NCBI GenBank assembly: GCA_030141605.1 | Contig: JAQGDQ010000460.1 | Location: forward strand, 62,001 to 126,000 | DNA from: Tubiluchus corallicola | Taxonomy: Eukaryota; Priapulida; Priapulimorpha; Priapulimorphida; Tubiluchidae | Length of the DNA: 64,000 nt | Reading direction: 5' to 3' | In this document: piece by piece, positions 14,101-27,300 of the stretch | Layout of the letters: the number at the start of each line of letters is the position of its first letter | How positions within the stretch are numbered: position 1 is the first letter of the stretch | The notes under the pieces: generated by a model | The model's input: only the letters and a program-made list of their open reading frames with translations | Told to the model about the DNA's origin: nothing | Databases searched by the model: none | Position numbers and translations under genes: made by a program

Positions 14101-17100
14101 CATCTAAAATTAATAACTTCTTTGTGTTCTCATCTGCTTTACCTGAAACAGAAATCTCAGGCATTTACATCACATAAACTACATCAAAGGCCCCTGTTCA
14201 TTGCAGTCATCTATGCAGCATCAAAGTGACTTATCTAGACAGTTAATTTCAACGGTTCATAGTCAGTCCATTCTACGACTGTCCACACAATAGCATCAGT
14301 GCACAATATCTTGTCAAGGCCAGATTAGAACAGTGCCAATACGATGCTTGTTCAGTTTGCGAAAATTACACAAAGCACCTTTATATCATTCAAGAAAGAC
14401 AGACGAAATAAAGACCATCCAGTTCCTTTACAGTTGCACACTTTATGGCTAAAATAACGGATTCGGTTACTAACCCACTTCACCACATTTTATGGCTAAA
14501 ATAACGGATACGGTTACTAACCCACGTCACCACATTTTATGGCTAAAATAACGGATACAGTTACTAACCCATTCCACCACATTTTAAGGCTAAAATAACG
14601 GATACGTTTACTAACCCACGTCACCATTTGACAAATTTCCATTAGTCAGATCACCATTGGCCATCGGGCCATTGCACAACCTTCCCATGTGCTTATCATT
14701 TGGGGAGTCAATGGCGCACGCCCGCGCGATGGCCTTGAGCAGGTTCTCGTCCTGGGTGCTCCTCCAACCCAACCATCCCACCTCCGGTTGACTACAGCGA
14801 CATATCACAGCTCCGGTACGTTGATGCCTGCAAACGTGGGACAAAGACGATGTATGATAAACTTGATTCATGCGACACAATAACATCGTAACAACATGGA
14901 AACTAACCTCATAGTCAAACCTCTTCCAATGTGTACAGCCCCTACAGTGTTGACATTCGGGGAATGAATTTGCGACATTCTAAACACGTCATCTACTAAT
15001 TATTACAAAATACAGACGATTATCACATATTTTAGCAATGTTTACAGGGTTCCCACAGAATTTTAAAATAATATTTTCTGATTTTTCCATGACCAAATAT
15101 TGATTTTCCATGACCAAAATAAGCAGAAATTGCATTCCCAGTAGACATATTCAAACATTTTTGTGTATGGACATTCAAACATATACTAATATAATGTATC
15201 AGCCAATCATTATTTTTGGAACAGAAATCGAAACTGGGAGCCTGCCATAGCAAAATTTTACATGAATCGCTGAAAAATATGTTTGGAAAAATATTGGTTC
15301 CCGGTGATCATTTTTGCAACCCGTTGCAATTTTCCCGACTTTTCGTCCCATTTTCATCATTTTCCCTGGCTTTTTCCAAAATTATCTTTTCCCCCGACTT
15401 TTACGTGGCTTTCCAGGATAGCCTGCATTTTCAAGGATTTTCCAGGATTTTCCCTGACCGTGGAAACCCTGTGTTTAGATGTAAAACGGAATCTGTTTCA
15501 TGGAAACCCATACATACTTATACAGATTCAATAAAAAAATTCCGCCCTTATGGGGCCCTATCAAATCTTTCTAAAAGTAACGAGAAACCAGCACGATACA
15601 GATGACTGGACGCATCAATTAACAAGTCAGCCATTACTGCTATACGCACGCTACTTGACAGTCTCGCTGTCAACGTACCTCCACACAACAGATGGAATCC
15701 GATGTAGAGCTCTGAATGAAGCAACGAGTTCCAGGTCAGCGTCGTTGATGCACGAAGGGATAATATGATACTTCGGATACGAAGAACACAGCCTGCAAAA
15801 ACATAATTACTGGCACACGTGCATTGTAAAATTTGATATTATCCACAAAAGATACAGCTTAAATTAGGTAAGTATACAATAACTAAGTAGTGACTGCTAA
15901 GTGTTAAACCAATGAAAAGTACAGAAACGTGGTGCAAATCCATAACAGCTGATGCCTGATTTCCAATCCTCGTAAACAGAAAAGTGTCCTTTCTGTACAC
16001 TGTCTGCCTCTCACACATGTACACATTCAGAAAGCCATCATTTTTAGCACAATTAGCCCAATGGTTAATTAACTGAAGGAGGCAGACTAGATTATTTTAT
16101 TTTTGTTTCCTGAATCAGGGATGAGGATGACAAATTGCAAAAAACTCTGAAAGGTCCCCAAGGGGGTTCAACGGGGCGAAGCAACAAATTGCAATTTTGT
16201 GACCATAGAGCCTCTAAGTGGACTTAGCTTGTATCTAATTTATTGTTAATAGCTTGTTTCTTGATAATAGCTTGTAGCTAATATCAATTACTTTGTTTCA
16301 TGCATAATTTAAAATACCCAACTATCAAGGATACATGATACCTAATTGTCTCAAAAACGCCTAAGTACTGGCTGCTCCTATGCAAAAGTATATAAAAACT
16401 GTCTGCATTTGACTCAAATAACTTTGCACAATTGATTCTAAATATTTATACATAGAGATATACACGTGGTTACACTGATGTACATAATGTAAACAAAGTT
16501 GACGGCCTGCCAACTAGCGGTCAGCTGGTGAAATAATGTACTAGGTCTGTAAAAATTTTCTCAACGAATTTACGCGATTTACAAAACTGGCACTACTGGT
16601 CTTCCAAAAACTCGGAATTCTAAGTATCCGCGGAAAATTCTCATCTCTGCTGAATGTGCAATAAACATGAATAAATATGATGCACATACATCAACAGAAC
16701 AAGTTATTACAGTTTAGAGAGAGGGTGGCGACAAAACCATATAGGTTACCGAATCAGCCGCCCTTCTTATCAAAATTAATAGAAAGTCTTAAGCGGCAGC
16801 TGAATGTAGATTTAACATAAGCTTGAATAGGAACAAGAAAATTTAAGCTCGATTCAGTGCTTACTATCATAATAAATATTTGGAAAAATACTTTACGCTA
16901 GAAAGGAGAAAGGCGGCACTAAAACTGTGAGCCACCCCACACACACATGCTTACACGATCACTAAATACTTTATGCCAGAAAGGAGGCACTAAAAACTGT
17001 GAGCCACCCCCCACACACACACTCACAACGATCACTAAGTACTTTATGCCAGAAAGGAGAAAGGAGGCACTAAAGACTGTGAGCCACACCCCCCAGACAC

Positions 17101-20100
17101 ACGCTCACTAAATACTTTATGCCAGAAAGGAGAAAGGAGGCACTAAAAACTGTGACCCACCCACACACACACTCACAACGACCACTAAGTACTTTATGCC
17201 AGAAAGGAAAAAGGAGGCACTAAAAACTGTGAGAACTCCACACATGCGCTCACACGATCACTAAATACTTTATGCCAGAAAGGAAAAAGGAGGCACTAAA
17301 AACTGTGAGCCAACCCCCCACACACGCTCACACGATCACTAAATACTTTATGCCACAAAGGAAAAAGGAGGCACTAAAAACTGTGAGCCAATCCCCACAT
17401 ACACGCTCACTAAATACTTTATGCCAGAAAGGAAAAAGGAGGCACTAAAAACTGTGAGCCAACCCCCACACACGCTCACACGATATCACTAAATACTTTA
17501 TGCCAGAAAGGAGAAAGGAGGCACTAAAAACTGTGAGCCACCCCCCCCCCACACACACACACACATGCCCACACGATCACTAAATACTTTATGCCAGAAA
17601 GGAGAAAGGAGGCACTAAAAACTGTGACCCACCCCACACGATCACTAAATGCTTTATGCCAGAAAGGAGAAAGGAGGCACTAAAAACTGTGAGCACTCCA
17701 CACACACGCTCACACGATCACTAAATACTTTATGCCAGAAAGGAGAAAGGAGGCACTAAAAACTGTGACCCACCCCACACACACGCCCACACGATCACTA
17801 AATACTTTACGCCAGAAAGGAGAAAGGAGGCACTAAAAACTGTGAGACAGCCGCCCCCCCCCCACACGATCACTAAATACTTTATGCCAGAAAGGAGAAC
17901 GGAGGCACTAAAAACTGAGCCAGTCCCCCCCCCCACACACACACATGCCCACACGATCACTAAATACTTAATGCCAGAAAGGAGAAAGGAGGCACTAAAA
18001 ACGGTGAGCCAACCCCCCACACACGCTCACACTTCCACAACTTTTTCCAGTTCACAGCCCGTGTTTTTATTTAGGCACAAGTTATCACCTAATTTCTAAA
18101 TTAAAAATGTTACTTGTAGTATTAACAAGAAAATGACAAAAAAACAAAATGTAATTAAAGTCAAGAAGAAACGGTTAAACACGACAATGGCACAATTACT
18201 CACTTGTAATTGGAGTTCAACTCACAGATTCTCCAAGTATTGCTCTGACACTTATTAAAACCCATTCTTTCGTACTCGATGTAGAAGTCGTACGGCATTT
18301 CTGTAAAATTGGCAATCGCGTAACCATGGCAACAACAGTATATTAAGTGGTTTATATAAATATAGCAATTCACGGCTAACGCAACACCATATCAACTTTA
18401 AATAAAGCCATAAAGCGAGCTCTCGGTTAACATTAACGGCATGCAAAGCTTCAAATCCTAAGTACTGCATAGCAGAAGGACAGGTTATGGCTTCATAAAC
18501 GAGAAACAAAATGCACAAAATTTGACAAGTGTGTTACGATGCGAGCAAAACCGGGATTGTACGCCGTTCCAGAATGTGCTGCCAAAATCTCTGAACATGG
18601 ATTGGCAACATTTTTTCTCTTTTTCTCTATTTGCTACAAGGAAGAAATCTCGGGCCTGCTCTGTCATGTTGAACTGGTAGGTGAGGTGGCAACGGCATGG
18701 GCGGTCTAATCTCAGGTCACGGGTTCAAATCATGACTGGTTACAATTTTTCCAGGCAGTTTATAGGCAGCATTTTACTGCATTGAAAAATATGGCTAAAA
18801 CGCTAAAAATCGTCACAATAGATTAATTGTGATATCGAATTACAAGAACAAGAATGTAATCGAATTACAAAAATTTCAAAGTCTCTCATTACAAAATGAA
18901 GTTATACTAACCCTGAGCCAAAGGCAGTGAGTCTAGATGAGTTTTTTCCGTGCACCAGGTATAAAAGGCAAAAGCAAAATAATCTTCAGTCTTCGCACGC
19001 GGGCTGGTGGCTGAGACTATGTGATTCTGCCACTCTAAGCATTGATCTTTCAACTGCTGACCAAATAAACATCTGAAAATGTAAATGAAGATGTTTAACC
19101 ACTAAAATATGACTAACATATTAAGAATTTAGCACAGGTACATGTACAGAGAGTTACACAAAACTTTGCAAACAAAACAAGTGCAAGGGGCACACTACTG
19201 GTGGTGGGTCTGTCTCCATTAAGAGTTGTGTAGTAAGGGAGATTTTTGCATGTGATTAAACAAGTGAGAATGATGCCTGTGTGTGATTAAACACGTGAGC
19301 ATGATGCCCATGTGAGACTAAACAAGTGAGCATGATGCTTGTGTGTTTGACTAAACAAGTGAGCATGATGCCTGTGTGATTAAACAGTGAGCATGATGCT
19401 TGTGTGAGTTTATAAAATGAGCATGATGCCTGTGTGATTAAACAATGCACGTGACACCTGTGTGATTAAACAATGCTCATGCCACCTGTGTGATTAAACA
19501 ATGAGCATGACACCTGTGTGATTAAACAATGTGCATGACACCTGTGTGATTAAACAATGCTCATGCCACCTGTGTGATTAAACAATGAGCATGACACCTG
19601 TGTGATTAAACAATGCGCATGACACCTGTGTGATTAAACAATGAGCATGATGCGTGGCTTTAACTTGTGTATTTTTGCAGGAACCCTTTCATTTGAATGA
19701 GGCCTTACAAGGTTTCAGATATGCGGTCAGTGCTGCACAGAGAGGGACAGCACTGGCATGGATTGTTAAGACCCCTATTAGCGATGGGCGTATTCGATTA
19801 CTTTGAGTACTCTCCCGCAAGTCTCTGAAAGCGATTATGTTACTAAGGAATAAAATGCTAAATGATCACTTTTATGTTCACGAGTTTACAATAATTTGAA
19901 TTAGGAAAAATACGAAGTGTGTTTGAAACAATTGTAGACACTCTAAAGCACAAAGCTCACAAAGTCACATTTCTAGTGAAATTTAGCATGCACAGCTTTC
20001 CATAGTCACACTCGCTGGTAATCAAATGACAACGGGCAATCTGAGCAATCGATTACTGAAAAAAAGTAATCGGTAATCACGACTACTTGAAATAGGTGCA

Positions 20101-21186
20101 TCGCCTACCAGTACTCACTGCTGAGCGAGCTTTTGTATGCCACCTTTATAACTGAATCTTTGACTTGGCAAATCTGAGTGGGGGCGTGGGTGGACGTCAC
20201 CTATCCTAGTGCGCCTGTACTTTCTTTACTTAAACCATCAGCAGATCGCTATTGCATACAGATCAATTACATTATCAGAGTAACTTACCACAGCTAACTA
20301 CATTGATGCAGCGTATTTGCATAGCCTACATTTTGCTGGCTATACGTCAGCACACGGCAATTAGCAAGCATTAACTGATGGACAGCCGACATGGGAGATG
20401 ATGCAGAGGTAATAAAAACAGAAGCAATACCAAAAGTTGATACCGTTAAATGAGTGTGACTTAAGCTGATTAAAGGACTAAAAACCTTTTACGTACATAA
20501 CGCTAAAAAATTCCTCTTGAAATTTTGTATTACAGTATGTCCTCGTTTAACGTGGCTAATGCATTCCAGGCAAAACGCAACGTTAAGAAAAGCGTCGTTA
20601 AACGAAAAACCAAAACGTCCATAGTAAGTAATGTAGAAGAACTGAGATACGTTCCAGAAGCAAAAATCAATGCTGCTTAAATCATATGATTTAAACATTT
20701 TATGAGTTTATTTATGGTTTCTACCAATTAATTTCTTTCTGCTTCCTTAAAAGGTGTCAAATGTTCAGTGTCGTGAAAACGAAACGTCGCTAAACGGGGA
20801 GTTGTTAAGCGAGGACTTACTGTACTTACATCCTGTCTTATTGCACACATAGCTATTATTAGCAGTAATGCAGTATTCGATGTAGACTTCGAATCATTAG
20901 GTTCAATACTCTCTTGCAATAAAGCATTTAAAATTTGTTATAATTAGCTTCCATACTGTCGTGCAATAAAGGATTTACAATTTGTTATCTTTTCTGGAAG
21001 CGTTTGAATAGTGTGTATATACATTTAAGTCACATTACTTTATGTGAATTAATAGTTTAATAATCAAGTTGTGTTTGGATATCTTGTACTATAATGTTGT
21101 AAACTCTGTGAACTAATTCTTGCTAAATGTATGTTGTTGTAAAAAAATTAGTCAATAAATACTACTACTACTACTAACTACTACTG

Positions 21187-21255
<69 letters not shown>

Positions 21256-21352
21256 ACTACTACTAACTACTACTACTAACTACTACTACTAACTACTACT
21301 ACTAACTACTACTACTGCTACTACTACTACTAACTACTAACTACTGCTACTA

Positions 21353-21391
<39 letters not shown>

Positions 21392-24300
21392 ACTGCTACT
21401 GCTACTGCTACTGCTACTGCTACTGCTACTACTACTACTACTACTAAGGAACTTGTAAATTTAAACTTCTGCATTGACTGTTAGGCTCAGTCATTTTGAT
21501 GGTTTGTCATTTCAAACAAGTGTTAATGGCTTTCCATAAATTTTGAAAAATAATCAGAATATTAATAACTCACACTTTACTAGCTAAGCAAAAGAAAAAA
21601 TATATATTTATCTTGTCAGTAAGATTAACAATATGTTTTTTGGTGAGTCAGGGGTGCACACTGGGCAAGTGAGACAGGTTTTACCAATTGGCATGAACGT
21701 TTAAATTACTAAGAATTCTCATTTCTAGTTAGGTAACCATTTCAAACAGGTAAGCATAATGCTACGTAATATAACTTTGTATGGAAAGTTTTTTGGAACA
21801 TACTTTAAAATTGTCATTTCTTCCTCTTTAAAGCAGCTGCGGAATGAAAACAACACGCTCGTTACCGTTATAGAAATTTAAAAAGCAAAAGAAAGTTCAT
21901 TGTGAGAATTTACCAGAGATCTTCATCTTTTCAAAGTTATTTAAACTCTTGCTTAGTTAGTGAAGAGTGTGCTACGAATGCTTTGATTATTTTTTCAAAC
22001 TTTACGCAACGTTATCTAAGCTTTTTTCAAACGACCTGCAATTAGAATGTCTGCACCTAACAGTCATTGCAAGAGTTTAAATTTACAAGTTTTATACAGC
22101 GTTACTACTAGTGCAAGCTCTGTGTGCAATAAGACAGGATGTAGGTGATACAAAATTTCAAGACAACTTTTTTAACTTTATGTATGCAAAGGGTTTACTT
22201 GGCCTATAATGTTTTTAGAGCCTAAACTGTTTTTACATTGCTTTTACACAAGTTTATTTATTGATCAGACAGTCATTAAGCAGATCTAGCTGTGACCCCT
22301 CAGCCATAGATAATGCACTGCTCGCTATGGAGGGATCTAACTGTGATCCCTCAGCTATAGATAATGCAGCGCTCGCTATGGAGGGACCTAACTGTGACCC
22401 CTCAGCCAAAGATAATAGATAGTGCAGTGCTTGCTGTGGAGGGATCTAACTGTGACCCCTCAGCCACAGATAATAGATAATGCAGTGCTTGCTGTGGAGG
22501 GGGTGCAAGCACAAAACCTCTCTCAAATACAAGCACATAATTCTAAAAACTATCACGATGAAAGGTGTCTAGACTCCAGACTCTGTATACAAAGATACTA
22601 GAATGTAGTAGAAAGTATTAAAATAAGTATTACAGCCCGAAAACAGGAAATCTGATCGCTGTACAGGCTACATCCAGGGTTATGAAATTTTAACAATTAT
22701 ATTAAACGCCTGGCTGTCCTTTTTAACGACCCAGCAAATAGCTGGCTATCAGAACTGCAGCAGCAAACCAACGCGTTCCAGGAAGTCTGCGTTCACAAAG
22801 CATTCAAGGTTGCACGCCTATACATCTTTCAGCTTCACTAACCTTGCTTAAACAAATAAACACCTTTTGTGAAAAAAAGCTTACCTTGGTAAAGTACGGA
22901 CTACTGAATGAACTAATGTATACTCTGCTGTTATTTCTGTAAAGCAAGTGTTTTGGCTATGGATTTGCGTGGGTTCTGTAATGGCGTTCACTGCCAGCAG
23001 CCCACACGATATTTTCGCAATGCCATAATAATAATAATAATAAAGTGTTCGACAGGCGCGTGAAATCATTTACCCTCCATTAACTACATGAATCTAGGCC
23101 GGCAATTATACAAGCAACATCAGACAGGAATCCAAAGAACATTTTATTGATCGGGCAAATGCCGGTACAGATAGACTGTCAGACACTGTCGGCATGATGC
23201 TGACGATGCACTTATTCTATTAGCCCTACATCACCAGCATACACAGTACACAACATATTAACCAATCTGTTTGGGTTAGGCTTAAAATCAATATTAAAAA
23301 CCACGAACTCTTTATCATCAAACCTAAATTTGTTCCCTAGTCCTACTTTATTAAAGGAAAACCGGACAAATGTGTAGACATTAGTTCAAAATAAAGCATG
23401 CTCTAAAATATTGAAAACTACAACAGCTTTTTTTAAATCAAAGCTTAGATTAAATAATTATTATCTCAGATAGTTAAATTCTGTTAAACTTTCAAAGCTA
23501 TGCGAGGCCCAGTGAACTCACAAACATTGACAATGGTGCCTTTTTGTCACATTCGAGTGGCCGACTATTACGTGCACTTTCATGACAAGCATAATCGTAC
23601 ACTGCTGTGTTCGTCTGTGATGTCAATGTGACGTAGAACTCGTTTTCGTGACATCGCATCAGCATCTTATAGCAACCTTCGCTTACGCAAACGTGTGATG
23701 CACAGGGAAGATGCCTACCATTCCATAAACTGTGGTTAGTTTGTGAAGTAAGAAATAGCTGTGTCTGTTGGCAGTTAATTAACTTTCCAAGGTAAGAAAT
23801 GCTAGCCTTACAGGCAAGAAAACGCATATTTTGGACAGTAAATTAAAATGAGATTGAGTCTAATCAATCGTTCGGTTTTCCTTTAACATTTGTTAGGATA
23901 CAAACTGCAGACAACAATTAGGCTGTCCTAGCATGCCCAAAGGCATCCACTGATGGTACTGTAACATTTAAAACAAATTGTATTTATGAATTCCAGAGAA
24001 ATAAATAATTTTACCTATCCTAATATCTACCCTGATTGTACTGTTATCATTAAGTGGAGGTAAAATTATCCAAGCAGAATTAGCTACTCTGGCAGGTGAT
24101 AGTCAGAAGTCGCATTATGCATAACTCACTTGACCAACAGTTTTACTTCACCGAATCACAGCTAGCCCATAAAGAAGGCCGCTACCTACCTAAACGATCT
24201 GCCATCTTTAGCAAAGATGAACATCTGACAATTTGTCATGTCCTTGATTTCCACGGAGTCGATGAGGCCCAGCGGGACGTTCACGTAAGAATTGTTACCG

Positions 24301-27300
24301 TATCTGATCACCAGACGATAGTTCGACAGGGCTATGACTCCGTCCAGACACTTTCCGTGATGGACAGTGGTCTCGCCACATAGCGGGGGAAACAGTGTGG
24401 CGGCCAGCGAAGGAAGGTCAATGCATTCTAAGCTCGGCGCCTCGCCGTCGTCGTCACCGTTTTCCAGCTGAAAGCAAATTACATAGTGAAGCACATTAAC
24501 ATAATTTAATTAAGAATTGGACATGGTTAATAAGGTTCAACATAAAATTAAAAGCGATAAAAGTTGTGAGAAGCAGCAAATAAGAAAATCTAATTAAACA
24601 ACAGCAATGTTATATTATAACCTACAGGCAATACTGATCGACGTTAGTGTACGTATTATATCTTAGAATAACGTGTAAGTAGATTTAAATGCGAGTTTGT
24701 TTTAAAATGTTTTAAAGGCAGACAGACGTACAGATAGAAAATTCTCCGTAAAGATAATTTTCAAAAAATGTAGTTCGAAAAATTATGCAAAATCACAAAG
24801 CTAAGCAATTCAACAGCATTCCTTAATTCAGGAATTTCTACAGTTGCATAAATTTATTTCATTATGTACTACCATAAATGTCTATTGAGATTTTAAAAAA
24901 AAAATCAATAAGTATATTGTATATTGTTATTTTGATTTAGAGCTTATCTTTACATGCAAATAAAGATGGTGGACATATATATATATTTATATATACATAT
25001 TCTACCATCTTAAAAATTCTGACAACATAAAACATCAGGCTAAATAAAGAATATTGAAGCAAAGGTACAATGGTACACTGATGCAATACACAATAAAGTA
25101 CTTAGCAAATATTTATCGTATCGCTTTTGTTAAACATACATTTATCAATTCCTGCAGATTCACAAATTGATTGCTTAAGACAGCAGTGGTTAATATACAA
25201 CCATCTTTTGAGTAACAAATTGATTATTTAAGGCAACAATTGTTAATCTGTCAACTGTTAATTGTTAATTTTTAACGAACTAGCATGCGATGTATTTTGT
25301 TCTTATTCTCATTTAGTCATTAATCAGTGAAAAGCAAAACAGATGAAGTAGAATTAATCAAGAACTTCCAAGGACAGTTCCCTACAAACTTCCCCTGTTT
25401 GCATAATATTAAATATTTCGCAACATATGATTTTGATTTGCATGTAAATGGTAATGATGATATTCTTGGATTTTTATAATTATAATATTAGCTTAACATT
25501 ATTGCATTTATATTTTGTTAGGATTTTGCACAAATTTTTGTTTTACGTACTTTTAATACGTTCATAAAATGCATGTTTTCTTGTTATTGAGTATATTGAG
25601 TTATTACTAAAATTCCTTAAATTCGATGTACATGCAAATTATGCTATATTTAGCATGCTAGTACAATTCATTTCTTTATTATTTCTTTTTTTGCTCATTT
25701 AGAATGTGAAATTTCGTTTTTGGCGCTTTTCTTTTATGTTATATAGATGTAAACAAGTGCATAATTCAATATTTCATTATTTTTGATTAGTTACCATCTG
25801 CACTGCATGAGGAATATTTATAACAGAACTGAGTTGGGTTGGCTGATACGATAACCCATGTTCTTCGCCACCCCTTCCCATTTGATTGGCTATTATAATT
25901 ATGCTACTAAGCTTTAATCGATGTTGTATGAGGGAAAAACAATAAATGATTTGATTTGATTTTGTAAATACAATAATTTTCCTTGAACGTGCTGCTAACA
26001 TTGTTACACTGATTGTACTGCTATCATATTAGCCTGTATTATACTGGCATTGCACAATTTGATTCGTACAGTACAGTTCTTAGGCCCATGAAATGAAATT
26101 CTGACCTTGTAGTGGGTCATCTGCTTGCAAGCAGTGCCCTTGACCACTTGACCGTTCGTTTCTTTTAAACTGTTGAAATGTTGTGAAAACCATGTACGGT
26201 TTTTTCATGAACACTGTGTTTGTGTTCATAGTTTTGGTTGCAAAGTAAAAGTAAATAAATTTGTTGTTATTATTGTTGTCACTACATTTTACATGCTTGC
26301 TGAGTGATTTGGTAATGTATGTTTTTTATTATGTTCATAATCATACTGTAGAACAGAAAGACAGACAAATGCAATTACTGACAAAACACCAGAATTGTAA
26401 CCATATTTTAGCAAACAGAATACAAAGTTTGTTTAATTGCAGCATTCATAACTAAATAACGTATCAGCACTTTCAGTGCTTTCATGTGATCATAACTGAC
26501 ACTTTCAGTCTAATACTGACCTCTAGGCACAAAGATTAAAACAAAACCCTAAGTTCTCGATCAAACCTTAACAAATGGATTCCCCAGGATTCAGCGCCAT
26601 ATTGAAAGCAATACACTTCAAACATTCCCAAAATGCTTGAGCAAAAAACAAGCAATTCAAACCATCTAAGGATTGCCAAAAAACAACATGGCGGCAAAAA
26701 TGAGAAGACAAAATAGACATAACAGAATGGATCTTTCTAATGAAAATAAGCTTTATATTCTGCCTTCAGTCATTTACAGATCACAAATCTATGAATCATC
26801 GTATGATTCATCGAATCAGCATTAATTTTGTTAATGTCAGCAGAAAACTACATACGTGTAAAGAGAAGTGCATATTAATGCGGTCACAGCTTCCGTACGA
26901 CTTAATCGCTTTCTGAGTCACGTGCAATTTCTCTGGTCGATAACGAACGACAAACTTCTGTTGACGTTTATACCTTCGACGACACAAAAAACAAATCAGC
27001 AGCAGGTAATCGGACAACAGACCGAAAATCATGATGCCATACTTGTCCGAGAATCTCTGTTTCAGTTCCTTCAACTCACACTTCGCAACAAGTTTCACAA
27101 TGATACTCGTTACCGGGATCTGTCGTTAAGATTTTTCTCAAATATCCATTAAAATCCAGAAACATACTACTATTGAGCCAATTTTTTCACATATTTTCAG
27201 AAAATTAAAATTTCAGATCTTTCAGTGACATATAACCAACGTCAAATGTTTCTTTGCAATAAACACACTCCGACTCTGGACAATGAATTTTTTTGTTCTG

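Noticed and set aside
17730-18099. Pro/Thr/His- and Gly/Val-rich frames on both strands
   Set aside because: Produced by CA and CCCC tracts of the 80-bp minisatellite.
18668-18735. Functional tRNA gene
   Set aside because: A- and B-box-like words are present but no cloverleaf with paired acceptor stem can be formed.
19240-19660. CRISPR-like repeat-spacer pattern
   Set aside because: Units abut directly and vary gradually; a minisatellite.
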